From Paulownia fortunei (taxonomy: Eukaryota > Streptophyta > Magnoliopsida > Lamiales > Paulowniaceae), in contig CM033119.1 in assembly GCA_019321725.1 (NCBI GenBank), positions 15,388,694-15,452,693 on the forward strand: a stretch of DNA of 64,000 nucleotides. The letters are read 5' to 3'. Made by a program: the position numbers and the translations under genes. The notes under the pieces are model-generated. The model saw nothing but the letters and a program-made list of their open reading frames with translations, did no database searches and was not told where the DNA came from. Every line of letters starts with the position of its first letter. Position 1 is the stretch's first letter. Below, one piece after another: positions 1 to 12,312 of this stretch.

Positions 1-989
1 AGAAGTTTAAATCAAGTAGTTTTCTAGTCTTATGCAGTGTTCCATTAAAATGAAGTGTGGCTAATAGGATGTTTGGTTAAACTTACTTAAAATATCCTTT
101 AAACTTCTACACATATTTTTGAAATTTTTAAACTACATTTTATTAAAATTTGTCCTTAAAGTGTTTGGATGAAGTAAAATTATTGAAGTATAAGATCCTC
201 ATACAGGTTATATAAGATACTAGTAGAATGTGTGAAGATATTAAAATTTAGTTATAGAAATATAAATATATATTGTACATAATTATATAAAGATTTATAT
301 ATAAATATTAGCAAATTTAAAAAAAATTAAAAAAAATTATAAATATATATATATATATGTCAATATACAAATATATATAAATATATATACACATATATAC
401 ATTGTAGATATATAGACATATAGATAGAAAAAAGACTTTGTGAATTCGTACAGGGCGTAGAGAATTAAAAACAATTATTAAAAAATTATAATAATTTTTT
501 ACTGACCGAATTCAGAATTATTAAAAAATAAATTCTGAAGAAAACATTACTAGCGCAACTTTTTCTGAAGGAAAATTAAAAAAAATGAAATGGTATATTT
601 TTGCATTACCTTTTTCATTCAATGGTATTTTCAGAATTTTTTTTAATAATATTCAGAAAAAAAAAAAGCTTGATTGTCTGTCCTACTGATAAGCATTTTT
701 ACTTACAATTGTAGGCCAATCTAATAACAAGTTTAAATAAAGTAGTTTTCTAGTATTATGCAGCCTTCCATTAACAGGAAGTGTGGCTAACAGGATGTTT
801 GGTTAAAACTTATTTAAAATATCCTTTAAATTTTTATATCTTGTAAGATAATTTTGAAATTTATATACTATATCTTATTTAAAATTTACTCTTAAAGTGT
901 TTGGATGAAACAAAATTATTGAAGTACAAGGTGGTCATGAAATTTAAATAACATACTAGTAGGATGTGTGAAGATCTTAAAATTTAGTT
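1..989. repeat. Direct repeat of about 255 bp flanking AT-rich DNA
   Basis: Bases 3-254 recur with scattered substitutions at 729-989, an offset of about 726 bp. Both copies share the words tagttttctagt, gtgtggctaa, aggatgtttggttaaa and gtgtgaagat. The 470 bp between them is extremely AT-rich, with TA microsatellite runs at about 340-415. The first copy may continue beyond the window edge. The arrangement could be a small non-autonomous LTR-type element or a segmental duplication; I see no clear TG...CA ends, primer-binding site or coding capacity. Confidence 0.6.
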
Positions 990-999
990 AGGCGCTATT

Positions 1000-1180
1000 T
1001 ACTTTTCCTTAAGGAGCTTATATGATTGTAACAATTCATTTTTTGAGCTTGTAAGCTCCTTTTCCAGAATTTTAGCCAAATACTCTTTTATGAAGGTGTT
1101 CGGCTAAGCCTATTTAAGTTCTTATAAGCTCCTAAACCTTGTACGATATATTTGGAGCTTATAAGATATATGCTAATCTT
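1000..1180. repeat. Cluster of GAGCTTATAAG-like inverted words
   Basis: The words aaggagcttat, gagcttgtaagctcc, cttataagctcc and ggagcttataag occur four times in both orientations within about 180 bp. This resembles the subterminal repeats of small plant DNA transposons, but I cannot define terminal inverted repeats or a target duplication. Confidence 0.3.
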
Positions 1181-1343
1181 ATTTAAAAAAAATATATTAT
1201 TTGTAGTTTTTTCATTTAGAATTTGGTAATTACTTAGTATTAATCCGGAATATCTTGTGCAAGAAAAGGAGGTTATGTAAATTTTAAACTATAGCACTAA
1301 CATAAGAGTGTAGTGCAATTCTTCTGAAAAAGTTACAACTAAA

Positions 1344-2195
1344 GTTAGTGTCAATTTGATGCCTTCCTCTATTTTTGAGAGACTTGGTTTGGGAGAGACA
1401 ACTCTTACTACAGTGACACTCCAACTAGCCGATAGAGCATTGAAGCATCCACATGGAGTCGTTGAAAATGTGCTAGTGAAAATTGATAAGTTCATCTTCC
1501 TCGCGGATTTTATCATTCTAGGCATGAAGGAAGATCAGGAGATACTAATGAATTTAGGGAGATAATTTTTAGCTACAAGCAGAACACTTATCGATGTCAA
1601 AAGAGAGAACTTACTATCAGAGTTCAAGACCAAGTGGTGACCTTCAATGTTTTCAAAACTATGAAGTTTCTCCCAATGAAGAATACAGAGATTGCTATAG
1701 AGTTGATGTTGTGGAATCTTGCATTCAAGATGACTTTGAAGAGAATCTCTATTCTGAACCACCAAAATTAGTTGTTCTCAATGTTTGCATTGAGAAACAA
1801 CCTGACTATCTTGAGTCATTAACGCCATCTTTAGTAGCATCACTCCTAAAGCCTTTTGTTGAAGCACCACCACTATTAGAACTCAAGCCTCTTCCAAGTC
1901 ATTTGAGTACGCATTTCTTGATGAATCTTCTACTTTTCCTATTATCATTGAGTCTTCACTTGATGATGAGCAGAAAGATAGGTTGTTACAGGTTGGGAGA
2001 ACATAAAAGGGCTTTCGGAGGGACTATAACTGATATCAAAAGGATCAGTCCTTTAATTTGTGTTCACAAGATTTTGTTTGAAGGATTATCATAAGTCTTC
2101 AATTGAACATCAAAGCCAATTGAATTCAATTATGAAGGATGTGGTGAATAAAAGAGTTCTAAAAAGGCCCGACAAGAAAATTATGGAAAAGCATT
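1344..2195 (+). pseudogene. Ty3/gypsy (Athila/Tat-type) protease region and start of RT, degenerate
   Basis: Two frames (1356-1565 and 1594-2094) join across a stop and shift. They carry a typical Athila-type aspartic protease tail: FERLGLGE, VTLQLADRALKHPHGVVE and VLVKIDKFIFLADFIILGM. The stretch leading to reverse transcriptase follows, with LELKPLPSHL, EHKRAFGGTITDIKRISP and ICVHKI, and then a decayed piece reading roughly SIEHQSQLNSIMKDVV. Stops and frameshifts rule out a functional polyprotein. The catalytic RT core that should follow is absent. Confidence 0.75.
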
Positions 2196-2249
2196 TTGAA
2201 TCGGGACAATAAGTTTTTCATATAACTTAAGTTGAAACTTTTTTCGGAT

Positions 2250-2420
2250 AAGCTCAAGTCAAACTAGTCAGGAACTTTAACGATGGTGAGGCATTTTCTA
2301 AAGATGCCATTGAGCTAAAAGATGAGACTACTAAGGTCATTTTCAAGGTAAATGGGCAAAGCCTCAAATATTGGAGAGGTGGAGTTGAATGTCAAAATTC
2401 CACCATCATTCTCTCTTATC
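2250..2420 (+). pseudogene. Gypsy integrase C-terminal tail, degenerate
   Basis: A short stretch reads RNFNDGEAFSKDAIELKD followed by IFKVNGQSLKYWRGGVE. This is the usual end of Athila/Tat-type polyproteins, where IFKVNGQRLK-like words close the integrase. It lies only about 60 bp after the protease/RT-linker remnant, so most of RT, RNase H and integrase has been deleted here. The call rests on the short motif and the context. Confidence 0.5.
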
Positions 2421-2429
2421 CGAAGTAAA

Positions 2430-3170
2430 ATTGGGAGAAGTCAAGCCATAAATTATAAATCAAGCGTTTCTTAGGAGGAAATCCATGTATTCTTCAACAT
2501 TTTTTTTTTCTTTTTTCTTTTTTTTTTTTAAATTTTTATATCACTAGATGTTTTATTTCGGATACGATTTTGTTTTGTTTTGTTCTCTTTTGAGATTTTT
2601 ATGTGTTGATCTTTGTTGTGCAGGTTTTGATTCAAGTTTGGGGGCCATTTAGCGGCCTATGAAGGAAATTAAATCTTGGACAATGAAGTTGCATCGTAGC
2701 TTCACTTTCTTCAAGCCTCAACATCAGAACTTAGTTTAACAATAAACTTTGGACAACTAATACGAGCGACAACTTCACTTTCTTCAAGCCTTAGCATGAA
2801 AACTCTGTCCAATAATAATAGTATGATCGAGATCAGCTTCAATTTTCTTCCAATTGCGGCATGAAGATGTTGGACAACAATATACACTGAACAAAAAAAT
2901 GCCACCATACCCTGGCCTTTCTCAGTTCATTCCTCGACCAATGCCCAATGATAAAGCTGAGGAGGCCAATGACAACAACGAAGTGTTTCAGAAAAGTGTT
3001 TCTTTACCTACCTTTGACAATGCACATTTTAAGTTTGGGGGTATTGGAGCGTTTTCACTGCTTTCTTTGCTTGTTAGTTGAAGTTGATCTTAATTTTAGG
3101 TTTTTATTTTCTTTAGGCTTTAATTTAGGTTTTTATTTTCTGTAGGCTTAACAAGAAAATAAAAAATATA
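2430..3170 (+). mobile_element. Gypsy 3' non-coding region with imperfect repeats and polypurine-like tract
   Basis: Non-coding DNA follows the integrase tail. Imperfect repeats of a cttcactttcttcaagcct word occur at about 2700, 2770 and, more diverged, 2840. A polypurine-like aagtttgggggt lies at 3031-3042. Such tracts precede the 3' LTR in Athila-type elements, but no convincing LTR start follows. The frames at 2854-3145 show no recognisable protein. Confidence 0.4.
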
Positions 3171-4739
3171 TTGGTTTTTCTTGATAGACTGTAATACTCA
3201 ATCTTCATATTATTCACTTGACCAATGTGATTCATGAATTGTATGCTACTTATATGCTAATTTGTATTAATATTTAGATGACATCTTATATAGTATTTTT
3301 AATCGTTAAACCTCTAATGCTATCACATAATATTAGTGGTTTAGATCTTATAACCTAATTAAGAAATTCAATATGTAGATAACAGAAAAAATAGATTGGT
3401 CAATCTATTGGATATTCATAGGTTATATTTTATAATTTTAGAAGTAATTAAAGGTATTACTAGTAAGTTAATATATTTTGATTCAACTAGATTAAAGTAT
3501 TTTAAAGGTATACATTCATAAACTAATAGTACTTGAGATATTAAACATGATGTAATTTGATTTAAGTGTCATATTACAAGGTTCATATGTGTATATGATT
3601 TTAGAAATGAAAACTAGACAATCTATTTAACAATCGGATGTCAATCGATTTAAATATCAAATGAACGGTTAGGAAATTATGATAGAATTTATTATCCGAT
3701 CGTACGAAAATTAAAATATGTTGTAAATAAAGAAATAAGTCTAGAGAAAAATCATATTAGAGCTGTATAAGTTGTGTATAATATCAGATCTAAACCATCA
3801 TTTGCCACCTCATGCTTTCTTATTAAAGTTAAGCTAACAACTTAAACCCTTCACCCTTAAGCCACGACCAGAGCCTTATTTTAGCCATTTTCAGCCTCCA
3901 AACACACACCTTAAGTCTCCAAGTGCTCCAAATTGATTCCAAATTAAAATAAAAGTAAGAAAAGCAAATGAGAAGTGATTACCATCAACTTTAACCTCAA
4001 AATCTGCATAGATAACACTTATCTATGGTTTTGCCTTTGGTTTTTAGATTATTATGAGTGAGACTTTCGTGTACAAAGAAAGGATTTTTGATGACAAACA
4101 CTTAATAGGAAATACTTGTAGCAGAAACTGTCACCTTACTGTTTTCTTGTGTTTTAGACTTCAAAAGTATATAGTGTATTGAATAAAACCTATAATTATT
4201 ACCATTTACATGTCCATATATGAGGTAAAAGTATTGGAATGAATTTTGATAAGTTAGAAATTGTAATAGCGCATGATAATGGAGAAACATTCAAACTGCC
4301 AAAGTAGCAAAATCTGTTTTGGTGTGCTTTGAAGGAGATTGAAATAGAGGAGCTAAATCCATGAGTTTTGGAAATTCTATGGCATGGTTATATGTTTTTA
4401 TATGTTAGCTAAGTGTGGTAAAAAATTTAGAGTGAATAAATACGCCTAAGGATACTAAAATTGCAATGAAACTTAATGTGATAGGAAGGAAAATAGAAGA
4501 TGGAAATCTGTTCCATGTTACTTCTTGGCATGTTTCAACATATCTATGGTAAAATTAATGTTTAGCAATTAGAGAACTGTTATAAAAGTTATAACACATC
4601 AATTAGGTGATTTTATAATACATTTAAGATGAGAAATCAAGGTACTTAGGAGATTGTATTAGATTTTAGTCCCTAAGTAGTAAAGTTTGATTATTACATA
4701 GTTAAATTGAAATTTAAGGTCCTTGTATAGGATTAAACA
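3171..4739. other. AT-rich non-coding DNA, nothing identified
   Basis: No protein motif, RNA gene or clear repeat structure was recognised. It may be the first part of the LTR-like sequence that ends near 5913, or old decayed repeat DNA. Confidence 0.4.
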
Positions 4740-5913
4740 TAATGAACTTGTTGATTGAGGATAGTGATTGATATCTTATATTTTTATAGATTATTGACAC
4801 CTAAGGTTAAGGAGTAACACCTAAGAAACTAAGAAGCAAGATATGATTGATTAAAGGTAAGTGAAAACCCATTTGCAACTACAATGCATGGGCATAGTAT
4901 TTCTTGCCTTATCTATATTAAATATGATTCTTGTGTCTTGATGAGTGTATTATGAGTATTGTAAATATCTTATAGTATATACGTTGCTTGGATGATGGGA
5001 CATGGATCTGTTGTGTCATTGAACATGCCATTTATCAGCATTTACACGTGCATGATAACACATGCTCACTGTTGAAGTTTTGCATGCATGACATTATTTT
5101 CAAAAAGAAAATATTTTAGTTGGCCACTACTAGTGCACCGAGGCATGTGAGGCATGTTTATGTGATATGTTGGGACACAACGAGTGTTACTTCTCGGAGG
5201 ATTATAGGGTTGACAGGGGGTGTGCCTTTTGTGGTCACGAGAAGGTGGACCTCTGGTGATCCCAGAAGATGGCCCTTAGACTGAGTCAATTTATTTATGA
5301 CCATATGGTTATTGATATTGTTTATAGCTCTATCTGGTGCATAGTAGGTAGGCCAAGGGGCCAATGATCGAAAATGACTCTGAATAAACTATTTAACATT
5401 CCTAGCATGATTTCATAGAGATGCATCACATATGTGTTAGATTATCGTTTCAACATGTATGATTTTTATTTACTGAGTATTAGCTAACATAGTTCATGCA
5501 CTGTAGGTAAGCATAGTGAGACTTAAGACCTCTAGTTTACTGGGCTGGTTGTGGAGCTCCTATACGATTTCAAAGATTAATGTACATGGATGATGACCTA
5601 TTGGGGCTATTTTGTAGGCTGTTTTTTTGATTCTATAGTCTATTGCATTATATTAGTGATCTTATCCTATATATTACTTTCAAAACTTCATTGTAAATGA
5701 GTTTGAGTTTTGTGATGATTTTGATAGTTCTTTTTATCGTTCAAATAACTATCTATCTATGTTACATAATGTTAAAGTACTTTATTTTATCAGTGTTATG
5801 TCAAACTAACTAATTTGAAAAAAAGTTATACACACGCATACATGTACAAATTATGTTGCACAAGTTGTTTATATATATATATATGTATACATATTTTTTG
5901 AGAGGTTGTGACA
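4740..5913 (+). mobile_element. Candidate solo LTR of a gypsy element
   Basis: This stretch lacks coding capacity and is less AT-rich than its surroundings (for example 5150-5360). It ends in gaggttgtgaca at 5902-5913, the kind of TGACA/TTACA end seen on chromovirus LTRs. After it, sequence like an Athila 3' region resumes, which would fit an insertion. The start is not defined and no target duplication was found, so this is an inference from composition and the terminal word. Confidence 0.3.
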
Positions 5914-5929
5914 TAGACCACCATCAATG

Positions 5930-7135
5930 ATAAGAAAATGATTAACTTGATTCAGTTCTAAAGATGGAAGATGCTGTCATTGCCTAGATGCTTGATTCTT
6001 ATGTGGTTGAGCTTCACTTTGAAATCTTTCACACACATCGAGCACATGATCTTAATCACTCATTCATTTTGTAGACTTAAAGAAATTTTACGTATTTTTA
6101 AGTGTATACCATGCTCTTGGTGAGTTTTAGAACCTATATGATTTGCACTTGAGGCCAAATTCTAGGTTTCACTTAATAAAGGACATGATTTAGGTAATTT
6201 TTGGAATGATTGAGCCTTTGTAAGCCTTTCTTTTACATGATTGTTTCCCTTGGTTACCCTACTAAGCCTTGTGTTCCAATTTCATTGGTCAACCATATAT
6301 TTAAACCAAACCTCTCTAAACTACTTATCTAAACTCTTACCAATCATCCCTTAAGCATATTAAGCTTTTAAGGAAATTCAAGAGTCAAGATAATCAAGGG
6401 TGGAGTGTGGCATTCTAACAAGAAATAATTGGAGGTACGTGGAAGATACTTAGTAAATTTTATTTTTTTTTAAAAAGGCACACCATTGTTTATCCATAAA
6501 GAATTAGAGGTGTACTCACTCAAAGAAATATAAGAGTTGGGTACAAAAATTAAGGGGATGGTTGTTGAAAAAGAGTGGTACACTGTTGTTTACCCATAAA
6601 AAGAAAAAAAAAAGAATTGAAGGTGAACACTCGAAGAAATGACAAAATGAGGAACAAGAATAAGGGGATGTTGGTGACATGTATGGTTAAGTTATATCGA
6701 GGTCTTTGGAGATTAATGAGCTTAAGGGGTGATTTGAGTCATAAAATTTTCCTTTATTCTACCCTAACCCCATCCGTACATTACAAGCCGATCAAATTCC
6801 TAATGATCCCTACTTGAGTGATAATTTACTTTAGTAGAGAGTGACATGAAAAATAGGTCTATAGATTTCAATTTAAGAGATAAGTTATCTTACTTGTAAT
6901 TTGGGTCGACAAATGATTGAGGGCTAAGGAATATTCACACACACGTTAGAGATTCAAGGTAAGCTTTGGTTGCATTTAGAGTTGAAATTCTGGACTTTTA
7001 CATTCTTTTGAGTATTTCAGGCAATATCTGCTGAAAAGGTGGAAAAATCGAGTTTAATCATCATTCTTCATATTTTGTAGTTTTTTTAGTTTATGTTGCT
7101 TTTACTTGAGGATGAGCAAAATTTTAAGTTTGGGC
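5930..7135 (+). mobile_element. Athila/Tat-type 3' non-coding region and polypurine-like tract
   Basis: The text resembles the long non-coding DNA between pol and the 3' LTR of Athila-type elements (gagcctttgtaagcctttc, ggttaccctactaagcc, ctcaaagaaatataagagttggg). It ends in gatgagcaaaattttaag followed by tttgggc at about 7111-7135, where a polypurine tract would be. A frame at 6575-6817 has no recognisable domain. Confidence 0.4.
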
Positions 7136-7900
7136 AAATTTAATAAGCTAATTTTATATTAGCTAATTGAGTATGTCTAGCTTAATGTTTTGTTAGTTTA
7201 AAGAACATTTTATTAGATTAATTGGTATTGTTATTTCCTTTTGTAGGTTAAGGCAAAGAAATGAAATTACAGTAAAGTAATGGGATTTTGAAAATAATTT
7301 TGGATAGAGATTTGAAGCCGCATCACCAACTAAAAGAAAGCTACAACACTAAAATTTTGTCAACAAGAATTTTTTTGGATAGAGAAGTTAAACAAAGCCG
7401 CAATATCACTATTATGAAAAACACAAGTTAAGTTAAGTTGCAGCATAGAATAAATGAAGTTGCAATACCAAATCACATAAATTGTTGAAGCCGTAACATC
7501 CAATAAGTTAAGTTGCAGTATTTGGGAGAACTATATAATTACAAAAGCCTAAGCCTTATATGTTCCCATTTTCAAAATCCTTTTTCTCATTTTATACTAT
7601 TCCAGAAATTGAAATCATATTTATTTGACCAAAATTCACTGGAACTGATAAAATTTCATATCTTCTATCCCCACTGAAAATAACCCTATTCATTCTCATC
7701 ATCTTTTTTCAAATCCTACACTAACTCCTACATTCTACACTCTGTCAAATGCCATGCACTATTTACCATCTATCACCTCAGTTGAATGAGCCAAACCGAA
7801 CTGCAACCTCCTTTATTTTATTTTGTTTTTAATGTTTACTTCCATACAACACTCTCACTTTTCAGAACCCCCCGCTTTTCACTATCCAACTCACAACATC
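7136..7900 (+). mobile_element. LTR-like sequence with repeated AAGCCGCA/AAGTTGCA words
   Basis: Following the polypurine-like tract, 7305-7515 contains at least six near-copies of an 8-base word: gaagccgcatcacc, aagccgcaatatcac, aagttgcagcat, gaagttgcaatacc, gaagccgtaacatcc, aagttgcagtat. The adjacent ttttgtaggttaaggcaaag is typical of Athila-type LTRs. The right end is not defined. The frame 7823-8083 is unrecognised and likely non-coding. Confidence 0.35.
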
Positions 7901-8914
7901 ACCAAGATGCTCAGAATCTGGACAGAGTCCTCTGGTGAAAATAATGTACCTTTGCCAGCTTTAAGAAAGATTGAAAATAAGGACAAAAAGTTTGAAAAAA
8001 AATTAACTACTATACGTGAATGTATACGTAGTTGTGATTGTGACCCATATCTTTCTTTAGTTTTACGTCTAGTAACGACTTAAATGCCCTTTATGGGTTG
8101 AGAATATACTTCCCATCTAGTTTTCTTATAAACTAGCAAATAAGATATTTTAATATTAGATTCTCAAGACTATAATATTTATATTCATTCTAAAAGTGAT
8201 TCCATAAATCGAGAATTGCACAATGTACTAATCCACATGAATGTGTCTCAACAGTCAATATGATATCATCTAAAGACTCCTTACTCAGTCTATCCATAAT
8301 GAATTGAATTTTATTTTCTCAATTTTTAGAAATTATTCCTAAGGAACGACACTATATGTTGCAAGTCCATCAAGCATATTTGTGACAAACTTGCATTTTT
8401 TCTGTCCTTCATTTTTTTGAATATGTGTTTTTATCAAAACCAGACATGTATCTGGTAAGCAAGTTTGAAAACTCGTATGAAAACTCACCTGATACTCTTA
8501 CCTTTGCTTCAATTATCCATCGTATGTCCCCTGAGATGCCCTTACGCAGAAGCATCCTTAATTTTTCAATCTTGATTTTATAAATTTTTAAAATTTTCTT
8601 TTAAGAATAAAAGAAAATCACTTCTTGAGAGTTAGAAGAATGTCATCCATTTTGAAAACAACAAAAAAAATGAGAAAAAGAGAAAAGCATTCTACAGAGA
8701 TTTCAGTTGTTTGGGAAACTGATAAGTCCGACCTCAATAGCCACAAAGTACCGTTATCTGCCACTTAATAAAAAAAAAATAAAAAAAATAAAAGAAAGAA
8801 AGCCTTCAAAACAAACAAAGTTAGAGAATATATATATATATATACACATATACAAATCATAACAAGGGTTAGAAAGAAAAAGAATTTCCTCTTGTGAAAA
8901 TTGATTTTCTAAAA
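7900..8914. other. Non-coding repeat-derived DNA
   Basis: No gene recognised. There are several homopurine and TA-rich runs (TA repeat at about 8828-8845). Position suggests 3' flanking DNA of the minus-strand gypsy element that starts at about 8915, but its 3' LTR could not be matched to the 5' LTR at 15.3-16.9 kb. Confidence 0.35.
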
Positions 8915-9964
8915 CGGTTTAAGTTTTTGTCCATTTACTTTGAATACATTACCATTTCTAAGGTTTTAATGTCAATCGGCGCATAAGGATATACCTTTTT
9001 TAGAACAAAATGACCACTCCACATTAATCTCAATTTTCTAGGAAATAAATGCAATCAAGAATTATAAAGCAAAACCTTTTGACCAACCTTAAGTGTTTTT
9101 CTTAAAATTTTATTATCATGAAATTCTTTGATTCTTGATTTTTGAATTTTAAAATTCTCATATACAGCATTTCTCAATTCTTGAAGTTCATTGATTTGCA
9201 ATTTGCGCAATTTTAAAACTTAATCAAGGTTGAAATTAAATATTTTGATTGTCCAATAAGATTTATGTTCAAGTTCAAGAGGTAAATGACAAGGGTTTCC
9301 ATAAACTATCCTACAAGGAGATATGCCTAATGACGTTTTGAAAGCAGTTCTAAGTCTAAGAGATAAATTTTTATGATTTGGGTTAACTGTCTTTTCCAAA
9401 ATTTATTTTATCTTCCTATTTGTAAGTTCAACTTATCTATTTATCTGATGGTGATAAGGGGTTGCAACTTTATGTATAATTTTATATTTTCTCATTAAAG
9501 TTTCAACAACTTTGTTACAAAAATATTTTATCCCATCACTGATAATGGATCAAGGAATTCTAAACCAACTTAATATTTTTTCTCAAAAAATTTATCACTA
9601 TTTTATGATCATTGTTTCGACAGAGAATTACCTCGATCCATTTTGAAACATAATCTATGACGACCAATATGTAAATAAAATCAAATGATAATAAAAATGG
9701 TTTCATGAAATCAATACCCCAACAGTCAAAGATTTCAATTGCTAGGATGGGGTGTAGGGGCATGATGTTTTGCTTTGAAATGGATCCTAACTTTTGATAA
9801 TTTTCACAACTTTTGTAGAAAGTGTAAGTGTCTTTGAAAAGAGTTGGCCAATAAAATTCACATTGGAAGATATTTTTAGAGATTTTCTTTGTCGAAAAGT
9901 GACTACTACATACTTCTAAATGATAAAATTTTAAGAATATTACATTTCTCATTGTCAGGCACAC
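8915..9964 (-). pseudogene. Athila-type gypsy integrase, degenerate
   Basis: The frame 9560-9964 carries the end of the zinc-binding region and the start of the catalytic core: FYWPTLFKDTYTFYKSCENYQ, then IFDCWGIDFMKPF and YILVVIDYVSKWIEV. The region down to 8915 continues in shifted frames with the C-terminal part (decayed proline- and tyrosine-rich segment, then a KVNGQKLK-like end near 8915-8950). The D of DCWGIDF and the following ILVVIDYVSKW are characteristic of the integrase core. Multiple stops and frameshifts make it inactive. It belongs to the same broken element as the RT, protease and gag pieces up to 15.1 kb. Confidence 0.8.
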
Positions 9965-10119
9965 AATAATTTGAATATGTATGGATCATCTCAATAATTT
10001 TTTTTACCTTAGGCAAAAACTTTTTTTTATCTTGGGAATTTCAATGCGGTGCCATCTTTCCTGTCACAACCAAGTTAACAATGTCAGTAAATCAAGGTAA
10101 AAAAATAAAATCTTTAATA

Positions 10120-10905
10120 AATTTTCTATAAAACCAACATGTCATAAAAATGATCTTACCTCCTTCACAGACTTTGGAATTGTCAAATTGGCAATTAACT
10201 TGATTTTAGATTTGTTTACTTCATACCTTTTAACGAAATAATGTATCTAACAACAATATAAATTGTTACCATGAAATGACATTTCTCCCAATTGAGTACA
10301 AGTTTATTTTCTTCACACCTGATCAAAACCTTTTCTAAATTAGATAAACAATTATCAAATGAATTACCAAAAATACAAAAATCATCCATGAAGACTTCAA
10401 GAAAATATTTAACCACATCACTAAAAATACTAAGAATGCATCGTTAGAATGTAGTTAGTGTATTACATAATCCAAAAGGCATCATTTTATATACAAAAGT
10501 ACCAAAATGACATGTAAAAGTATTTTTCTCTTGATCTTCAAGTGAAATTCCAATTTGATTATATCCAAAATATCCATCTGAGAAGCAGTAAAATTCATGT
10601 CCTACAACTGTTTCGAATATTTAATCTATGAAAGGTAATTGAAAATGATATTTTCTAGTAACTGATTTGAGTTTCTATAGTAAATGCACATTTGCCAACC
10701 AGTAACAGTTCTAGTTGAAATTAATTCTTTATTTTCATTCTTGACTATAATAACTCCAGATTTTTTAGGTATAACTTGAGTAGGACTTACCCATTTGCTA
10801 TAAGAAATAGGATAAATGATTCCATTATCTAAGAGTTTAATGACTTTATTTCTCAATACTTCTTTCATATTACGATTTAGCCTTTATTGCATCTCTTTAG
10901 ATAGT
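10120..10905 (-). pseudogene. Athila-type gypsy reverse transcriptase, degenerate
   Basis: Two separated frames show RT blocks. 10626-10868 has EVLRNKVIKLLDNGIIYPIS followed by SKWVSPTQVIPKKSG, the N-terminal RT blocks with a later VTGWQMCIYYR. 10216-10416 has EVFMDDFCIFG, the equivalent of the catalytic YxDD box (FMDD is normal for this lineage), then NLEKVLIRCEENKLVLNWEKCHF. The intervening block is broken by stops. Only about 250 bp separate this from the integrase, so the RNase H segment is largely missing. Confidence 0.8.
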
Positions 10906-11559
10906 TTAGCATTTTTCTCTAGATAGATGTTATGTGTGCAAATTAAAGAACTAATACATTTAATGTTAGCAATGGTCCATACTAAAGCATTTTTATGCAT
11001 TTTCAGAGTCTCAATCAATTTACTTTCTTGGAATGTATCAAGTTTGGAAAAATTAAAAAAATTAATACTGGAAAAGTCTTAATTCTCACCCAAGAAAGTG
11101 TATTTCAAATCAAATGACAAAGATTTCAAATCAATCTGGGAGCTTTAATACTTGATGGAACAGATTGTACTGTTCATGATGAAAGTTCTTCAAACCTTGA
11201 CTTCCAAAAATATTTTTCTTACCTACGAACACTCAAAGAGAGTATTAGAATATGTCTTTTTATAAATACTTTCACTTTCAAAATAAGTTTTCATAGAATC
11301 AAAGGAATTAGTGATGGTAAAATATTTGTGAACAAGTTCTTCAATTGAATTCACTTCCTATAGTTTGGCATCTTCTGCAGGTTGCTTACAAACATTAAAC
11401 ATATTTTGTTTCTATGTCATATTTTCAAAAGATAACTTCAAAATACTATTCTATAATTAATCAAAGTATTTGAAGTTGTAAGAAAAAGACGATCCAAAAT
11501 GATAGGAACCCGTATATGTGTATGTACAATAAGTTCAGTGTACAAAATAATGAAATCCA

Positions 11560-11945
11560 CTAGAAAATAAAACTTACCAATTTGTACCAATACATCTTCT
11601 ACTACCCCTTTTGGAACTTTAATCGAACGGTCAACTAATTAGAGTACAATAGAAGTTGTTTTAAGGTCTCCTAATCCTAATTGTTCATAAACTGAGAAAG
11701 GTAGAAGATTTACACTAGCACCAAAATCAAGCAAAGCATGCTCTATTCTAGTATTTCCTATGGTACATGAAATGGTTGGATAACTTGATCTTTGTACTTG
11801 GGTAGAGTGAATTGTTGAATAATTAAACTAACACTTTCAATTAAAACTGCATTCGTTTGTACTTGATGTTTTCTTTTGATTGTACACAAATCTTTTAAAT
11901 AATTGGCATAAGATGGAACTTGATTGATTGCATCCAACAATAGAA
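11560..11945 (-). pseudogene. Athila-type gypsy protease and upstream linker, degenerate
   Basis: The frame at 11758-11940 reads LDAINQVPSYANYLKDLCTIKRK, a linker just upstream of the aspartic protease in Athila-type polyproteins. The adjoining sequence at 11580-11760, in other frames, decodes to a broken protease (a FGASVNLLPF-like piece around 11700-11735). It lies in the expected order between gag (to the right) and RT (to the left). Confidence 0.6.
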
Positions 11946-12312
11946 TATTAATCTTGATTTATTTAAAAACTATAAATATTTAAGCATTTGGGTTTAATTT
12001 TTTATTTGATTGCAATTATTGAGGAAAAAGAGCTAGATGTGAGTATTTTTCTTTTTCATCATTTTCAAACTCACATCCATTAAATTTACCTTCATCCTTA
12101 AGACTATTTCTATTTTTCATTTCTGAAGGTGCATTAGAAATTTTCTCTTTCGAATGAATAGTCTTATCAACAACTTTTCAATTCTGAAGAGTTGTAACAA
12201 AATTAGCTTCCTTGATTGAATTTTCACCTTAAGAAGAAATATTACACTGAGTGGAAGGATTATATTAAGGTTGAGTAGGAAATTAACCTTTTTCATGAGT
12301 ACGCAAAGAGAC

